A DNA stretch of 64,000 nt from VXNE01 sp965205735 (GCA_965205735.1 OZ242179.1:1-64000); one strand, 5' to 3'. Shown: positions 1 to 9,012, numbered from the stretch's first letter. A program made the numbers and translations. Notes: a model not told the origin generated them from the letters alone.

Positions 1-1002
1 GATGAAGCGACCGTCGGAAGTGCCGCCGCCGGTCGATGTTTCGGCGGTCAGGCCAGCGACGTCGCGCACCGCTTCCAGCACGGATTGTGTCAAACGTCCG
101 GGTCGCGTCAGGAACGGCTGTCCTGGTGTCGCCCACTCCAATTCGAATTCGGCACCGGACCGTTCGAGGGCGGCCTGCGCTTCGGCGCGCAATCCGTCGG
201 CGGTCTGCTCGGTGTTGAAACGGAAGTTGAACTGCGCGGTCAGTTCGCCGGGAATCACGTTCGCCGCACCGGTGCCGGCATTGATGTTGGAGATCTGAAA
301 GCTGGTGGGTGGAAAAGACGCGTTGCCGCGATCCCAGTCGCGCCGCGCCAGATCATGCAGCGCGCCGAGGACGCTGTGTATGGGGTTCGACGCGTCTTCG
401 GGGTAGGCGACATGGCCCTGAATCCCCTTGACGGTGAGACTGGCGCTCAGCGAACCGCGCCGGCCGACGCGCGCCACATCTCCGACGCGCTCGCGCGAAG
501 ACGGTTCGCCGACCAGGCAATAGTCGATCGCCGTGCCCCGGGTTTGCAGCCACTCCACGACCTTGGCCGTGCCGTTGACGGCAGGGCCCTCCTCATCGCT
601 GGTGACAAGAAAGGCGATCGAGCCACCGTGGTCGCCGTGGTCGCCGATGAACCGCCGCGCCGCCACCAACATCGCCGCCAGGCTCGACTTCATGTCCGCC
701 GCGCCGCGCCCGTACAGTCGGCCGTCGCGGATCTCGGGGACGAAGGGCGGCGATGACCAGGCTTGCAGCGGTCCGGTCGGCACGACGTCGGTGTGTCCGG
801 CGAAGACGAATAGCGGGCCGCCCGATCCGCGGCGCGCCCAGAAGTTCTTCACATCACCGAACGGCAAGCGCTCCACGGCGAAGCCGAGGGGCTCGAGGTG
901 GTCGATCATCAGGTCCTGGCACCCTCCGTCCCCGGGCGTCACCGAGGCAAGCCCGACCAGTTCCCGGGTCAGCGCGAGCGTTGCGCCGTCAGTTGTGCGC
1001 AT
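1..1002 (-). CDS. dapE: Succinyl-diaminopimelate desuccinylase, partial (3' end off window)
   Basis: Hydrolyses N-succinyl-LL-2,6-diaminopimelate to LL-DAP and succinate in the succinylase branch of lysine and peptidoglycan precursor synthesis; a cytoplasmic di-zinc M20-family enzyme. Translation from the ATG at 1002 gives MRTTDGATLALTRELVGLAS, then the zinc-site motifs FAGHTDVVPTG (near residue 70), GRGAADMKSS (near 105) and TSDEEGPA (near 138, with the catalytic Glu pair). About 334 residues lie in the window against a usual ~375, so only the C-terminal tail is missing beyond base 1. The start overlaps the end of dapD by 14 bases, so the two are likely co-transcribed and translationally coupled. 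The frame is open to the window edge. Very secure. Confidence 0.95.
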   Translation of the reverse strand, partial: MRTTDGATLALTRELVGLASVTPGDGGCQDLMIDHLEPLGFAVERLPFGDVKNFWARRGSGGPLFVFAGHTDVVPTGPLQAWSSPPFVPEIRDGRLYGRGAADMKSSLAAMLVAARRFIGDHGDHGGSIAFLVTSDEEGPAVNGTAKVVEWLQTRGTAIDYCLVGEPSSRERVGDVARVGRRGSLSASLTVKGIQGHVAYPEDASNPIHSVLGALHDLARRDWDRGNASFPPTSFQISNINAGTGAANVIPGELTAQFNFRFNTEQTADGLRAEAQAALERSGAEFELEWATPGQPFLTRPGRLTQSVLEAVRDVAGLTAETSTGGGTSDGRFI

Positions 1003-2005
1003 GCAAGCGTGCATTCAACTCGATCGCGCGCCGGTTGGTACGGCACTGGACCGTGCCGGTCTGGCTGTGACGGATGAACAGCATGTCGTTCTGTCCGGCG
1101 AGATCGCGCGCTTTGACTGTGCGGACCGCGGCGCCGAATTCGTCGAGGACCTGAACGACCGTGCCGGCGGTGATGTAGAGGCCGGCCTCGATGGTGCAAC
1201 GGTCGCCGAGCGGGATTCCGCAGCCCGCGTTGGCGCCGACCAGGCATTGTTCGCCGATGGAAATCACGATTTCGCCACCCCCCGACAGGGTCCCCATGGT
1301 GCTTGCGCTGCCTCCCAGGTCGCTGTGCGAGCCGAGGATGACGCCCTGCGAAATGCGCCCTTCGACCATGTTTGGACCTAGGGCGCCGGCGTTGAAATTG
1401 ATTTGGCCCTCGTGCATGACCGTCGTGCCTTCGCCGAGGTATGCGCCGAGCCGAATGCGGCTCGCATCCGCGATGCGCACCCCCGAAGGAACAACGTAGT
1501 CCGTCATGCGCGGAAACTTGTCCACGGCGTAGATGCTCAAGTGCTCGCCGGCGGCTCGGGCGGCCGCCAATCGCGCGGGCACTTCCGCCGGATCGACGGG
1601 TCCGTGGCTAGTCCACGCCACCGTGGGTAGATGTTCGAAAATACCATTGAGGTTCAAGGTATTGGGCAGTGCCAGGCGGTGCGATAGCAGGTGCAGCTTG
1701 AGGTAGGCCTGCGGCGCGGAAGCGATGTCTTCGTCGGCCTCGAGGGCCACGGCCGTCAATGGCTGATCGAACTCCGCGAGTATCCGGTAGGCAGTCGCCG
1801 CGGCGGACTGTCCGTCGGAGTCGAGGGCGTCGGCGACAAGGATCGCGTGATCCGGACCGGCGTCATCGCGATTGCCGACGCGCCGCGCGGCTTCGGCGAC
1901 GACGCCTTGCGGGTGCTTGAGCGGCAGGGGATACCACGTATCGAGTATGTCTCCCACAGCGCTCCTGGTGCTCGCGCCCAGTGCGAAACTGAAGAAGTCG
2001 CTCAT
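989..2005 (-). CDS. dapD: 2,3,4,5-tetrahydropyridine-2,6-dicarboxylate N-succinyltransferase
   Basis: Transfers succinyl from succinyl-CoA to tetrahydrodipicolinate, the committed step of the succinylase DAP route. The 338-residue product is the long form seen in pseudomonads and actinobacteria rather than the ~274-residue enteric form. The C-terminal half is a left-handed beta-helix: GAYLGEGTTVMHEGQINFN, GPNMVEGRISQGVILGSHSD and the loop GANAGCGIPLGDRC are typical of that class. The N-terminal ~150 residues form the extra alpha/beta domain of this subtype. It sits between dapC (120 bases upstream) and dapE (overlapping), so dapC-dapD-dapE form one lysine/DAP operon. No oddities were seen. 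Confidence 0.95.
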   Translation of the reverse strand: MSDFFSFALGASTRSAVGDILDTWYPLPLKHPQGVVAEAARRVGNRDDAGPDHAILVADALDSDGQSAAATAYRILAEFDQPLTAVALEADEDIASAPQAYLKLHLLSHRLALPNTLNLNGIFEHLPTVAWTSHGPVDPAEVPARLAAARAAGEHLSIYAVDKFPRMTDYVVPSGVRIADASRIRLGAYLGEGTTVMHEGQINFNAGALGPNMVEGRISQGVILGSHSDLGGSASTMGTLSGGGEIVISIGEQCLVGANAGCGIPLGDRCTIEAGLYITAGTVVQVLDEFGAAVRTVKARDLAGQNDMLFIRHSQTGTVQCRTNRRAIELNARLHAHN

Positions 2006-2125
2006 GTGTTGCTCGCCCTTCGCCTGAGGCTTGAACTGCTAGTGTAGCGTGATCGCGTGGGGCAATGGATTGCGTCAAGGCGCGCCGCTGGGGCGTCCAT
2101 CGCGTCCCGTGGTGAGATGTCCGGG

Positions 2126-3325
2126 CTACCTGCCGGCAAGCGCGAGCGCGAAGTCCCGAATCCGTTGCATCGCCTCGGCGCAAATCGCCAGTTCGGAGAC
2201 GAGGGCGATTCGAATGTGGTTGGCGCCGGCGTTGACGCCTTCGTGCCGACGCCCGAGATAGCTGCCCGGCATGACGGTGATGTTCTCGGCTGCGTAGAGC
2301 TCTCGCGCGAAGGTTTCGTCGTCCACCGGCGTCCGTGGCCACAGGTAGAACGACGCTTCAGGCATGTCCACGGCCATTGCATCGGCGAGGATGGGCTGTG
2401 TGACTTCGAACTTCTCGCGGTAGCGGGCTCGGTTTGCGCGGACATGGATCTCGTCCTCCCACGCGAGCGCGCTGGCGGCCTGCACATGCGTCGGCATGGC
2501 GCAGCCGTGATAGGTGCGATAGAGGTAGTAGCGTTCGATGATATCGGCGTCGCCGGCGGCGAACCCGGAACGCAGTCCCGGCAGGTTGGACCGCTTGGAC
2601 AGGCTGTTGAACACCACGCAGCGACGAAAATCCGTGTTGCCCATCGCGGTGGCGGCCTGCAGCAGTCCAACGGGTGGCGCGGCTTCGTCCCGGTAGATTT
2701 CTGAATAGCATTCGTCGGACGCGATGACGAAGTCGAAACGCTCGGCGCGCTCGATCAGTTTTCGCAGTTCGCCTTCGGGGATGACGGCGCCCGTCGGGTT
2801 GCCGGGCGAGCAGATGTAAACCAGCTCTGTCGCCCGCCACACTGCGTTGTCGATCTGATCGAAATCGGGGATGCCGCTCGGCGCGCACGGTGCGTAGCAG
2901 GGTGCGGCGCCTCGCAGCAAGGCGGCACCCTCGTATATCTGGTAGAACGGATTGGGCAGTACGACCCGCGCCGAACCCGCCCCGGAAAGAATCGCCTGGC
3001 CGAAGGAGAAGAGCGCCTCGCGGGTGCCGTTGACAGGCAGGATCTGCCGCTCGGCGTCGACGCGGGCACCGTAGCGGCGCCTAAGCCATGCGGCCACCGC
3101 CTCGCGCAACGCCACGCTTCCCCTGGTCGGCGGATAGGCGGTCAGGCCCGCCGCGAGCGCGTCCGCATCGCGCAACATCTCGATGACGAAGTCGGGAGGC
3201 GCGTGCTGCGGCTCCCCGATTTCCAGGGGCACGTGCGGCGCCCGCGCCGCCGGCTCGACACCCGCTTTCAACGCGTTCAGGCGTTCGAAGGGATACGCCA
3301 ACAGGGTGTCGAGATACGGGTTCAT
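2126..3325 (-). CDS. dapC: N-succinyldiaminopimelate aminotransferase
   Basis: A fold-type I PLP aminotransferase (class I/II) that forms N-succinyl-LL-DAP from the keto acid with glutamate as donor. From the ATG at 3325 the protein is 399 residues (MNPYLDTLLAYPFERLNALK), the family length. The same frame stays open upstream to 3766, but that part only reads the repeats inside the end of glnD in another frame, so it is not used. Visible motifs are LPVNGTREALF, the cofactor region YICSPGNPTGAV, SDECYSEIY and the PLP lysine in FNSLSKRSNLPGLRSGF. Position between glnD and dapD matches the pseudomonad dap cluster and supports DapC over other aminotransferases. Confidence 0.92.
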   Translation of the reverse strand: MNPYLDTLLAYPFERLNALKAGVEPAARAPHVPLEIGEPQHAPPDFVIEMLRDADALAAGLTAYPPTRGSVALREAVAAWLRRRYGARVDAERQILPVNGTREALFSFGQAILSGAGSARVVLPNPFYQIYEGAALLRGAAPCYAPCAPSGIPDFDQIDNAVWRATELVYICSPGNPTGAVIPEGELRKLIERAERFDFVIASDECYSEIYRDEAAPPVGLLQAATAMGNTDFRRCVVFNSLSKRSNLPGLRSGFAAGDADIIERYYLYRTYHGCAMPTHVQAASALAWEDEIHVRANRARYREKFEVTQPILADAMAVDMPEASFYLWPRTPVDDETFARELYAAENITVMPGSYLGRRHEGVNAGANHIRIALVSELAICAEAMQRIRDFALALAGR

Positions 3326-3383
3326 GGCCGCCGGGCCCGCGCGCGAGCGGATTCGCTTCTCTCTGGATGGACATGGGCCGCCA

Positions 3384-6173
3384 TCACTCGTTCGCGTCCC
3401 AATGCTGTTCTTGCTTGACGTTGCCCGCTCGCGCTGCTGATTCATGCGAGCTGAGGGCTGATTCATGCGAGGGGTCGCCCCCTCGCGCTCCCGGGCTGAG
3501 GGCTGATTCATGCGAGGGGTCGCCCCCTCGCGCTCCCGGGCTGAGGGCTGATTCATGCGAGGGGTCGCCCCCTCGCGCTCCCGGGCTGAGGGCTCCATGC
3601 GCGCTGTCCAGGCGGTCGCGGATTGCCGCGCAGATGCGCTCGGCGTTCGCCGCGTCCGGGACCTTGGCGATCTCGAACATGTCCTCGACACGCTCGCCCA
3701 GGGTTGTGATATACGCGCGCTGCAACGAGATGCCGAGTTCGACGAATAGCAGCCCGAGGCGGGCAAGCAGGCCGGGTCGATCGGATGTCACGACTTTCAG
3801 AACACTGTGCGCCGAATCCGGTTCCGTGCTCATGGTTGCCTCGGTAGGCGTGACGAACTGTTTCAACCGCCTTGGCACGTGTCGCGTTGGCGCTGGGGCA
3901 ACTGGATTCGGATCCGCCAGGGCGCTGGCCAGAACTTCGCGGATGATCCCTCGGCGCTCGTCATCCTGGCGGAGCGGTCGGTCGCGCTCGTCCAGCACGA
4001 TGTAGGAGTTGAAGCACAGGCCGCCAGCGCTGGTGTTGATGCTGGCATCCTGGATCTGCAGGTTCAGGTGATCCAATGCGACGGTGCTGGCGGCGAACAG
4101 CTTTGGGCGATCCGGCGTATAGACGAAGACCTCCGTCGCGCCTTCTTCGCTGCCCGGGTCATCCAGGTCGAGCAGCAGCACCAGCGGACCCGACTGCACG
4201 TTGTGGTGGTGCATCTCGGTCGTGATGTCGGCGATCTGCATGGCGGTGTGGCGTAGAAAGAACTCGTTGGTTGGATCGTCCCAGAGGGCCAGGGCCTGGT
4301 CGCGGCCAATGCCGCGCTTTGCCAATGTCTCGAGGGCCCTCGCCGTGCGCGACGCGATGCGGTCTTCCGGTTGCGGGGTCGCGCCGGGCGCTAGCGCGAG
4401 ACGCGTTTCGGCGTAGAGGTGATTCATGAGGGTCGCGCGCCAACTATTCCACAGGCTCGGATTGGTCGCCGTGATATCGGCGACCGTGAGCGTGTACAGA
4501 TAGTCCAGTCGCGCCTGCGTCCGGACGCGCTGGGCGAACGCCCCGACGACGGCCGCGTCGTAGATGTCCTGCCGCTGCGCGGTCGTGGACATGAGTAGAT
4601 GGTCGTGCACGAGCCACCCCACCAGGTCGGTGTCGTCGGCGTCGAGGCCATGGCGCCGGCAGAACGCGATCGCGACGTGAGCGCCGAGTTCGGAGTGGTC
4701 GCCGCCTCGGCCCTTGCTGATGTCGTGGAATAGACCAGCGAGGTATAGCAGTTCGATCTTCGGCACGTTGCGCGCGCATTGCGACGCCAGCGGGAAGCGT
4801 TCACTGCTGGAACCGCTGCGCAGCCGACGCAGGTTTTCGGTGACCATAATGGTGTGCGCGTCGACGGTATAGATGTGGAACAGGTCGTGCTGCATCTGGC
4901 CCACGATGCGACCGAACTCCGGGATATAGCGGCCGAGCACGCCGTAGCGGCGCATTCGGGTAAATTGCGTGTCCGGCGAACGCAGGAGTTCGAGAAAAAG
5001 ACCCGTTGCCTTGGGGTCGCGGTGAAAGTCGTCGTCGATGAGTTCAAGACTGTCGCGGATGCGCCGGATGGTTTCCGCGCGCACGCCGTCGATGTCCGGG
5101 CGATGCGCCATGACGAGGAAAATTTCTATCAGGGCGGCGGGGTTGTCCCGAAAGACCTGCGGCGAGGTGGTTTCGATGTAGTGGTTGCGGAGTTGGAACC
5201 GCGCGTTGATCCCTTCGACAACCGGACGTTCCCTGGCGCGCAGGATGGCTTCGTCGAAATGCTGGAGCAGGATGTCGTTGACCTCCCGCAACGCCAATAC
5301 GTGTCGGTAGTAGTCGTGCATGAACTGTTCCACGGCGAGCTGCGCGCCGGAATCGCGGTAGCCGAAACGTTGCGCCAGCGCGCGCTGGTGGTCGAACAGC
5401 AGGCGGTCCTCCTTGCGTCCCGCGACGAGATGCAATCCGAAGCGCACCTTGAACAGGAACCGGCGGCCATTTATCAGCCAGGTTCGTTCTTGCGGCGTGA
5501 GGTAGCCGCGTCGCGTGAGTTCGCTCAGATGAGATGTGCCGAGGTGCCGCTCGGTGATCCAGCCGATGGTCTGGATGTCCCGCAACCCTCCCGGCGCGCC
5601 CTTGATATTGGGTTCGAGGTTGTACTCGACATCATCGAACTGCGCGTGACGTCGCGCCTGCTCGCTACGCTTGGCGGCGAAAAACGCGCGGCTTGGCCAG
5701 ATCCGCCTTCTGCCGAGCGCACGGTCGAGCTTGGCGCAGAGGAGCTCGGAGCCCGTCAGACGCCGGCGTTCGTACAGCGAAGTGATGACCGTGATGTCGC
5801 GGGCGGCTTCCCGCACGCAATCGCGCACCGTGCGTACGCTGTGTCCGATATCGAGCTTCAGGTCCCATAGAAAGCGCACGAAAGCCGCGATGTCGTCGGT
5901 ACCTGTCTTTGCGCGGTTGACGAGAATGAGGAGATCGATATCGGATTGCGGATGCAGCTCGCCGCGACCATAGCCGCCCAATGCCAGAAGCGCGATATCG
6001 CTGCGGTATTCGAACCAGTGTTGCCAGATTTCCGCGAGAAAGCCGTCGATGAACCGCGCCCGTTCGGCGACGAGCAGATCCACGTCCTCGCCGTCCCAGA
6101 ATCGGTTGGCGAGGTTGGCGTCGGCGAGGCTGATGCGGTACCGCAGTTCCGCCGTGTCGGGCAGACGGCTCAA
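3384..6173 (-). CDS. glnD: Bifunctional PII uridylyltransferase / uridylyl-removing enzyme
   Basis: Senses glutamine and adds or removes UMP on PII proteins, the top of the nitrogen-control cascade. Domains in order: nucleotidyltransferase with GGYGRGELHPQSDIDLLIL (about residues 55-75), a GlnE-like helical region, an HD domain with GLFHDISKGRGGDHSELG (about 475-495), ACT 1 (EVFVYTPDRPKLFAAS, about 680) and ACT 2 (VVTSDRPGLLARLG, about 795). The chosen start is the TTG at 6173, which overlaps the map stop codon and matches family N-termini; the frame is open further upstream only as a shadow of map. Length is 929 against 890 in E. coli. The excess is a C-terminal tail made of three exact 15-residue repeats from a 45-base DNA repeat, which looks like repeat DNA captured as coding sequence. 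TTG start moderately sure, identity secure. Confidence 0.94.
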   Translation of the reverse strand: MSRLPDTAELRYRISLADANLANRFWDGEDVDLLVAERARFIDGFLAEIWQHWFEYRSDIALLALGGYGRGELHPQSDIDLLILVNRAKTGTDDIAAFVRFLWDLKLDIGHSVRTVRDCVREAARDITVITSLYERRRLTGSELLCAKLDRALGRRRIWPSRAFFAAKRSEQARRHAQFDDVEYNLEPNIKGAPGGLRDIQTIGWITERHLGTSHLSELTRRGYLTPQERTWLINGRRFLFKVRFGLHLVAGRKEDRLLFDHQRALAQRFGYRDSGAQLAVEQFMHDYYRHVLALREVNDILLQHFDEAILRARERPVVEGINARFQLRNHYIETTSPQVFRDNPAALIEIFLVMAHRPDIDGVRAETIRRIRDSLELIDDDFHRDPKATGLFLELLRSPDTQFTRMRRYGVLGRYIPEFGRIVGQMQHDLFHIYTVDAHTIMVTENLRRLRSGSSSERFPLASQCARNVPKIELLYLAGLFHDISKGRGGDHSELGAHVAIAFCRRHGLDADDTDLVGWLVHDHLLMSTTAQRQDIYDAAVVGAFAQRVRTQARLDYLYTLTVADITATNPSLWNSWRATLMNHLYAETRLALAPGATPQPEDRIASRTARALETLAKRGIGRDQALALWDDPTNEFFLRHTAMQIADITTEMHHHNVQSGPLVLLLDLDDPGSEEGATEVFVYTPDRPKLFAASTVALDHLNLQIQDASINTSAGGLCFNSYIVLDERDRPLRQDDERRGIIREVLASALADPNPVAPAPTRHVPRRLKQFVTPTEATMSTEPDSAHSVLKVVTSDRPGLLARLGLLFVELGISLQRAYITTLGERVEDMFEIAKVPDAANAERICAAIRDRLDSAHGALSPGARGGDPSHESALSPGARGGDPSHESALSPGARGGDPSHESALSSHESAARAGNVKQEQHWDANE
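3456..3590. repeat. Three tandem 45-base palindrome-bearing repeats in the 3' end of glnD
   Basis: Three contiguous 45-base units (3456-3500, 3501-3545, 3546-3590) appear identical; a shortened copy without the palindrome precedes them (about 3436-3455). Each unit holds the stem-loop GCGAGGGGTCGCCCCCTCGC followed by GCTCCCGGGCTGAGGG. On the minus strand, in the glnD frame, each unit encodes ALSPGARGGDPSHES. The unit is a whole number of codons, so copy-number change would not shift the frame. The same core recurs at 40049-40086 and, more loosely, near 10485-10505, so this is a dispersed REP-like family that expanded here. Confidence 0.9.
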
Positions 6174-6964
6174 TGCAACGGGGATTCTTCGGCGCGGCGC
6201 GTCAGGACTTCGGCGCCGGTCGAGGTGACGAGAATGGTGTGCTCCCACTGCGCCGACAGCTTGTGATCCTTCGTCACCACGGTCCAGTAGTCGGGAAGAA
6301 GTCTCACGTCGCGCCTGCCGGCATTGATCATGGGCTCGATGGTGAAGGTCATGCCCTCGACGAGGACCTCGCCGGCACCGGGCTTGCCATAGTGCAAGAC
6401 CTGTGGCGCATCGTGGAATGTTCTGCCGATGCCGTGACCGCAGAATTCGCGGACTACGGTGAAGCGGTGGGCCTGGGCATGTCTTTGAATGGCCGCGCCG
6501 ATGTCGCCGAGGTGCGCACCGGGCCGCACGGCTTCGATGCCCTTGTACAGGCACTCTTGCGTCACGCGCACCAGGCGTTCGGCCAGCACGCCCGGTTTGC
6601 CGACGAAATACATCTTGCTCGTGTCGCCGTGCCAGCCATCCTTGATTACCGTCACGTCGATGTTGATCACATCGCCGTTCTTGAGTCTTTTCTTCTGCGT
6701 CGGAATGCCGTGGCAGACGACGTGGTTCACCGATGTGCAGATGGACTTGGGAAACGGCGGTTGGCCGGGCGCGTTCGTATAGTTGAGCGGCGCCGGGACG
6801 CAGTCGATGTCATTGACGATGTAGTCGTGGCAGCGGCGGTCCAGATCTTCCGTGGTGACGCCGGGTTTCACGTGTTCGCCGATCATCTCCAGAACACTCG
6901 CCGCAAGGCGGCCAGCGACGCGCATTTTCTCGATTTCTTCTGCTGTCTTCGGTGTTGTCGGCAT
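6170..6964 (-). CDS. map: Type I methionine aminopeptidase
   Basis: Removes the initiator methionine from nascent proteins. The 264-residue protein has the type I layout. The five metal ligands are recognisable: two Asp in the GDVINIDVTVIKDGWHGDTS region, His in EFCGHGIGRTFHDAPQV, Glu in TFTIEPMIN, and Glu in QWEHTILV. The substrate-binding His lies in SVNHVVCHGIP. It is divergent from rpsB, the common gammaproteobacterial arrangement, and glnD starts inside its stop codon on the same strand, suggesting coupled translation. Ordinary in every visible respect. Confidence 0.96.
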   Translation of the reverse strand: MPTTPKTAEEIEKMRVAGRLAASVLEMIGEHVKPGVTTEDLDRRCHDYIVNDIDCVPAPLNYTNAPGQPPFPKSICTSVNHVVCHGIPTQKKRLKNGDVINIDVTVIKDGWHGDTSKMYFVGKPGVLAERLVRVTQECLYKGIEAVRPGAHLGDIGAAIQRHAQAHRFTVVREFCGHGIGRTFHDAPQVLHYGKPGAGEVLVEGMTFTIEPMINAGRRDVRLLPDYWTVVTKDHKLSAQWEHTILVTSTGAEVLTRRAEESPLH

Positions 6965-7099
6965 GGGTCTCTCGTCCGCCCGAATGAAGGCGAGGTATCC
7001 ACTTTATGGTATAAGGCGCTGTTTGGACATTCCAGGCGCGGAGAATCCCTCTGGCCTGGGTAGATCACGTGTGGCGAGAAGATCTGCCGCGGGTGGATG

Positions 7100-7120
7100 C
7101 CGCATGCGAATGGCATGCGG
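7100..7120 (+). promoter_or_regulatory. Stem-loop in the rpsB leader
   Basis: An 8-bp perfect inverted repeat (CCGCATGC / GCATGCGG, 5-base loop) lies about 50 bases before the rpsB start in the ~208-base gap to the divergent map gene. Leaders of rpsB are known in several bacteria to carry an RNA site for autoregulation by S2. This stem-loop could be part of such a site, but I did not match it to a known leader consensus. Confidence 0.3.
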
Positions 7121-7172
7121 TCATCGGATCCGGCAGTGAGCCGCGCGCAAGCACCAACCCGGAGATGCATTG

Positions 7173-8090
7173 ATGACCTCGATAGGCATGCGCGACATGC
7201 TGGCGGCCGGCGCCCATTTCGGCCACCAGACCCGCTTTTGGAATCCCAAGATGGCGCCGTATATCTTCGGCGCGCGCAACAAGATCCACATTATCAATCT
7301 CGAACACACGCTGCCCGCGTTCAACGAAGCGCTCGCCCACGTTCGATCTCTCATCGCCGCACACAAGAAGATTCTATTCGTCGGCACCAAGCGCGCCGCC
7401 GCCAAGGTTATCAGGGAACAGGCTGAACGCGTCGGCATGCCCTATGTCGATCAGCGCTGGCTCGGTGGCATGTTGACCAACTACAAGACGATCAGGCAGT
7501 CGATCCTGCGCCTCCAGGAGCTTGAGATACAGGCGGGCGACGGGACGTTCGAGATGCTGACCAAGAAGGAGGCGCTGCAAAAGAGCCGCACCATGGAGAA
7601 GCTGCAGCGGAGTTTGGGCGGTATCAAGGAAATGGGAGGATTGCCGGACGCGCTGTTCGTCATTGACGTGCAGCACGAACGCATCGCGGTGTCCGAAGCC
7701 AACAAGCTGGGCATCGAGGTCATCGGCGTGGTGGACACGAACAGCGATCCGGATGGCATCGACTACGTCATCCCGGGCAACGATGATGCGATTCGCGCGA
7801 TTCGCCTGTATGTCATGGGCGTGGCGGATGCCATCGAAGCAAGCAGGAACGAGGCCGCATCATTGATTTCGGCGGATGAATTCATCGAAGTGGAAGAGGA
7901 AGCGTCGGCTTCGAGCGCCGCGCTGGCCCAGGCGATCGATGCGGCGGAAGTCTCGGAGCCCCCTGCCGCGGTGGAAGACACGGCCGAAGTCGAGGCGGAA
8001 GACACGGCGGGAGAAAAGCAGAGCGAAGTGGAAGCAACCGGGCAGCCGGACCCCGCGGTGCCCGACCAGATAGCCGAAGAGGAGAATTGA
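7173..8090 (+). CDS. rpsB: 30S ribosomal protein S2 with acidic C-terminal extension
   Basis: S2 binds late in 30S assembly near S1. The core MTSIGMRDMLAAGAHFGHQT, the helical-hairpin region and VVDTNSDPDGIDYVIPGNDD are typical. ATG 7173 is chosen over the TTG one codon upstream because GGAG at 7161-7164 is well spaced. The protein is 305 residues against ~240 usual. The extra ~60 residues are Ala/Glu/Asp-rich (about 18 acidic residues after position 245), end in AEEEN, and look disordered. The stop overlaps a TTG, and tsf begins three bases later, so rpsB-tsf is coupled. Such acidic tails on S2 occur in scattered lineages; the role is unknown. Confidence 0.96.
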   Translation: MTSIGMRDMLAAGAHFGHQTRFWNPKMAPYIFGARNKIHIINLEHTLPAFNEALAHVRSLIAAHKKILFVGTKRAAAKVIREQAERVGMPYVDQRWLGGMLTNYKTIRQSILRLQELEIQAGDGTFEMLTKKEALQKSRTMEKLQRSLGGIKEMGGLPDALFVIDVQHERIAVSEANKLGIEVIGVVDTNSDPDGIDYVIPGNDDAIRAIRLYVMGVADAIEASRNEAASLISADEFIEVEEEASASSAALAQAIDAAEVSEPPAAVEDTAEVEAEDTAGEKQSEVEATGQPDPAVPDQIAEEEN

Positions 8091-8092
8091 TT

Positions 8093-8917
8093 GTGGCGAC
8101 GATCAGCGCGCGGTTGGTCAAGGAACTGCGGGGCCGAACGGGTCTCGGCATGATGGACTGCAAGAAGGCGCTCGAAGAGGCCGACGGCGATATCGATGGG
8201 GCCATCGATGCCTTGCGCAAGAAGGGCGCGTTGAAGGCGGCGGAGAAGGCGGATCGCACGGCGGCCGAGGGTCTGCTCGGAATCCGGGTCGGCGCCGACG
8301 CCAAGCGGGGCACCATGGTGGAGATCAACATCGAAACCGATTTTGCGGCGCGCAATGCGAAGTTTGGCGCCTTTCTTGACACCGTGACGAACGCGGCTTT
8401 CGACACTGCCTGCGGCAGTGTTGCGGCGCTCATGACCGGCGACCTGGAAGCCGAGCGCGTCGCGCTGGTACAGGAAATAGGGGAAAACATCACCGTTCGG
8501 CGAGCGGTCATGTTTGAAACCGCTGCCGGCGGGATCTACGGGTATGTGCATACGGACAAGCGCAAGGGCGCCCTGGTCGAGGTGGAAGGCGGGGACGCTA
8601 CCCTCGGCAGGGACCTGGCGATGCACGTGACGGCGTCGGCGCCGCTGGTCGTGGCGCCCGATCAACTCGACGCGACGTTTGTGGAAAAGGAGCGAGAGAT
8701 TCTCGTGGCGCAGGCGGCATCCACCGCGAAGACGCCGGAAATCGCCGAAAAGATGGTGGCCGGCCGTTTGCGCAAGACGCTTGCGGAGCTTAGCCTCGTC
8801 GAGCAGCCGTTCGTCAGGGACCCCAAGACGAAGGTGGGCAAGCTATTGGCTGACGCCGATGCGCGCTGCGTGCGTCTCGTTCGGTTCGATGTGGGACAGG
8901 CGAAGGCGGCCGGCTAG
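8093..8917 (+). CDS. tsf: Translation elongation factor Ts
   Basis: Guanine-nucleotide exchange factor for EF-Tu. The N-terminal UBA-like domain reads SARLVKELRGRTGLGMMDCK, containing the signature that contacts EF-Tu; a second signature region, TVMVEINIETDFAARN-like, lies near residue 75. The GTG at 8093 is chosen because AGGAG at 8080-8084 is well placed; a TTG at 8087 would be too close. Length is 274 against ~283 in E. coli. It forms an operon with rpsB. The usual next gene, pyrH, is not here: 95 bases separate tsf from frr. Confidence 0.96.
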   Translation: MATISARLVKELRGRTGLGMMDCKKALEEADGDIDGAIDALRKKGALKAAEKADRTAAEGLLGIRVGADAKRGTMVEINIETDFAARNAKFGAFLDTVTNAAFDTACGSVAALMTGDLEAERVALVQEIGENITVRRAVMFETAAGGIYGYVHTDKRKGALVEVEGGDATLGRDLAMHVTASAPLVVAPDQLDATFVEKEREILVAQAASTAKTPEIAEKMVAGRLRKTLAELSLVEQPFVRDPKTKVGKLLADADARCVRLVRFDVGQAKAAG

Positions 8918-9012
8918 CAACAGGTACTCGTAGGACAGCGTTGGAGCCTCGCTGGTTCGTGTCGGGCGTATCGCATGCGTCCGGCATGCAGGCGAGAGCG
9001 GGAGGTGATCGC

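Noticed and set aside
3436..3594. Possible CRISPR array at the 45-base repeats
   Set aside because: Units are contiguous with no unique spacers, lie within a coding frame, and no cas genes are present.
3326..3766. Upstream extension of dapC through the glnD repeats
   Set aside because: The repetitive peptide arises from the DNA repeats read in a different frame; ATG 3325 gives the family length.
4779..5870. Long plus-strand frame (363 codons) opposite glnD
   Set aside because: Antisense to a well-supported gene; no family features, and high GC makes long chance frames common.
6174..6554. N-terminal extension of glnD upstream of the map stop
   Set aside because: Reads map in another frame with Arg-rich nonsense; family N-terminus begins at the TTG at 6173.
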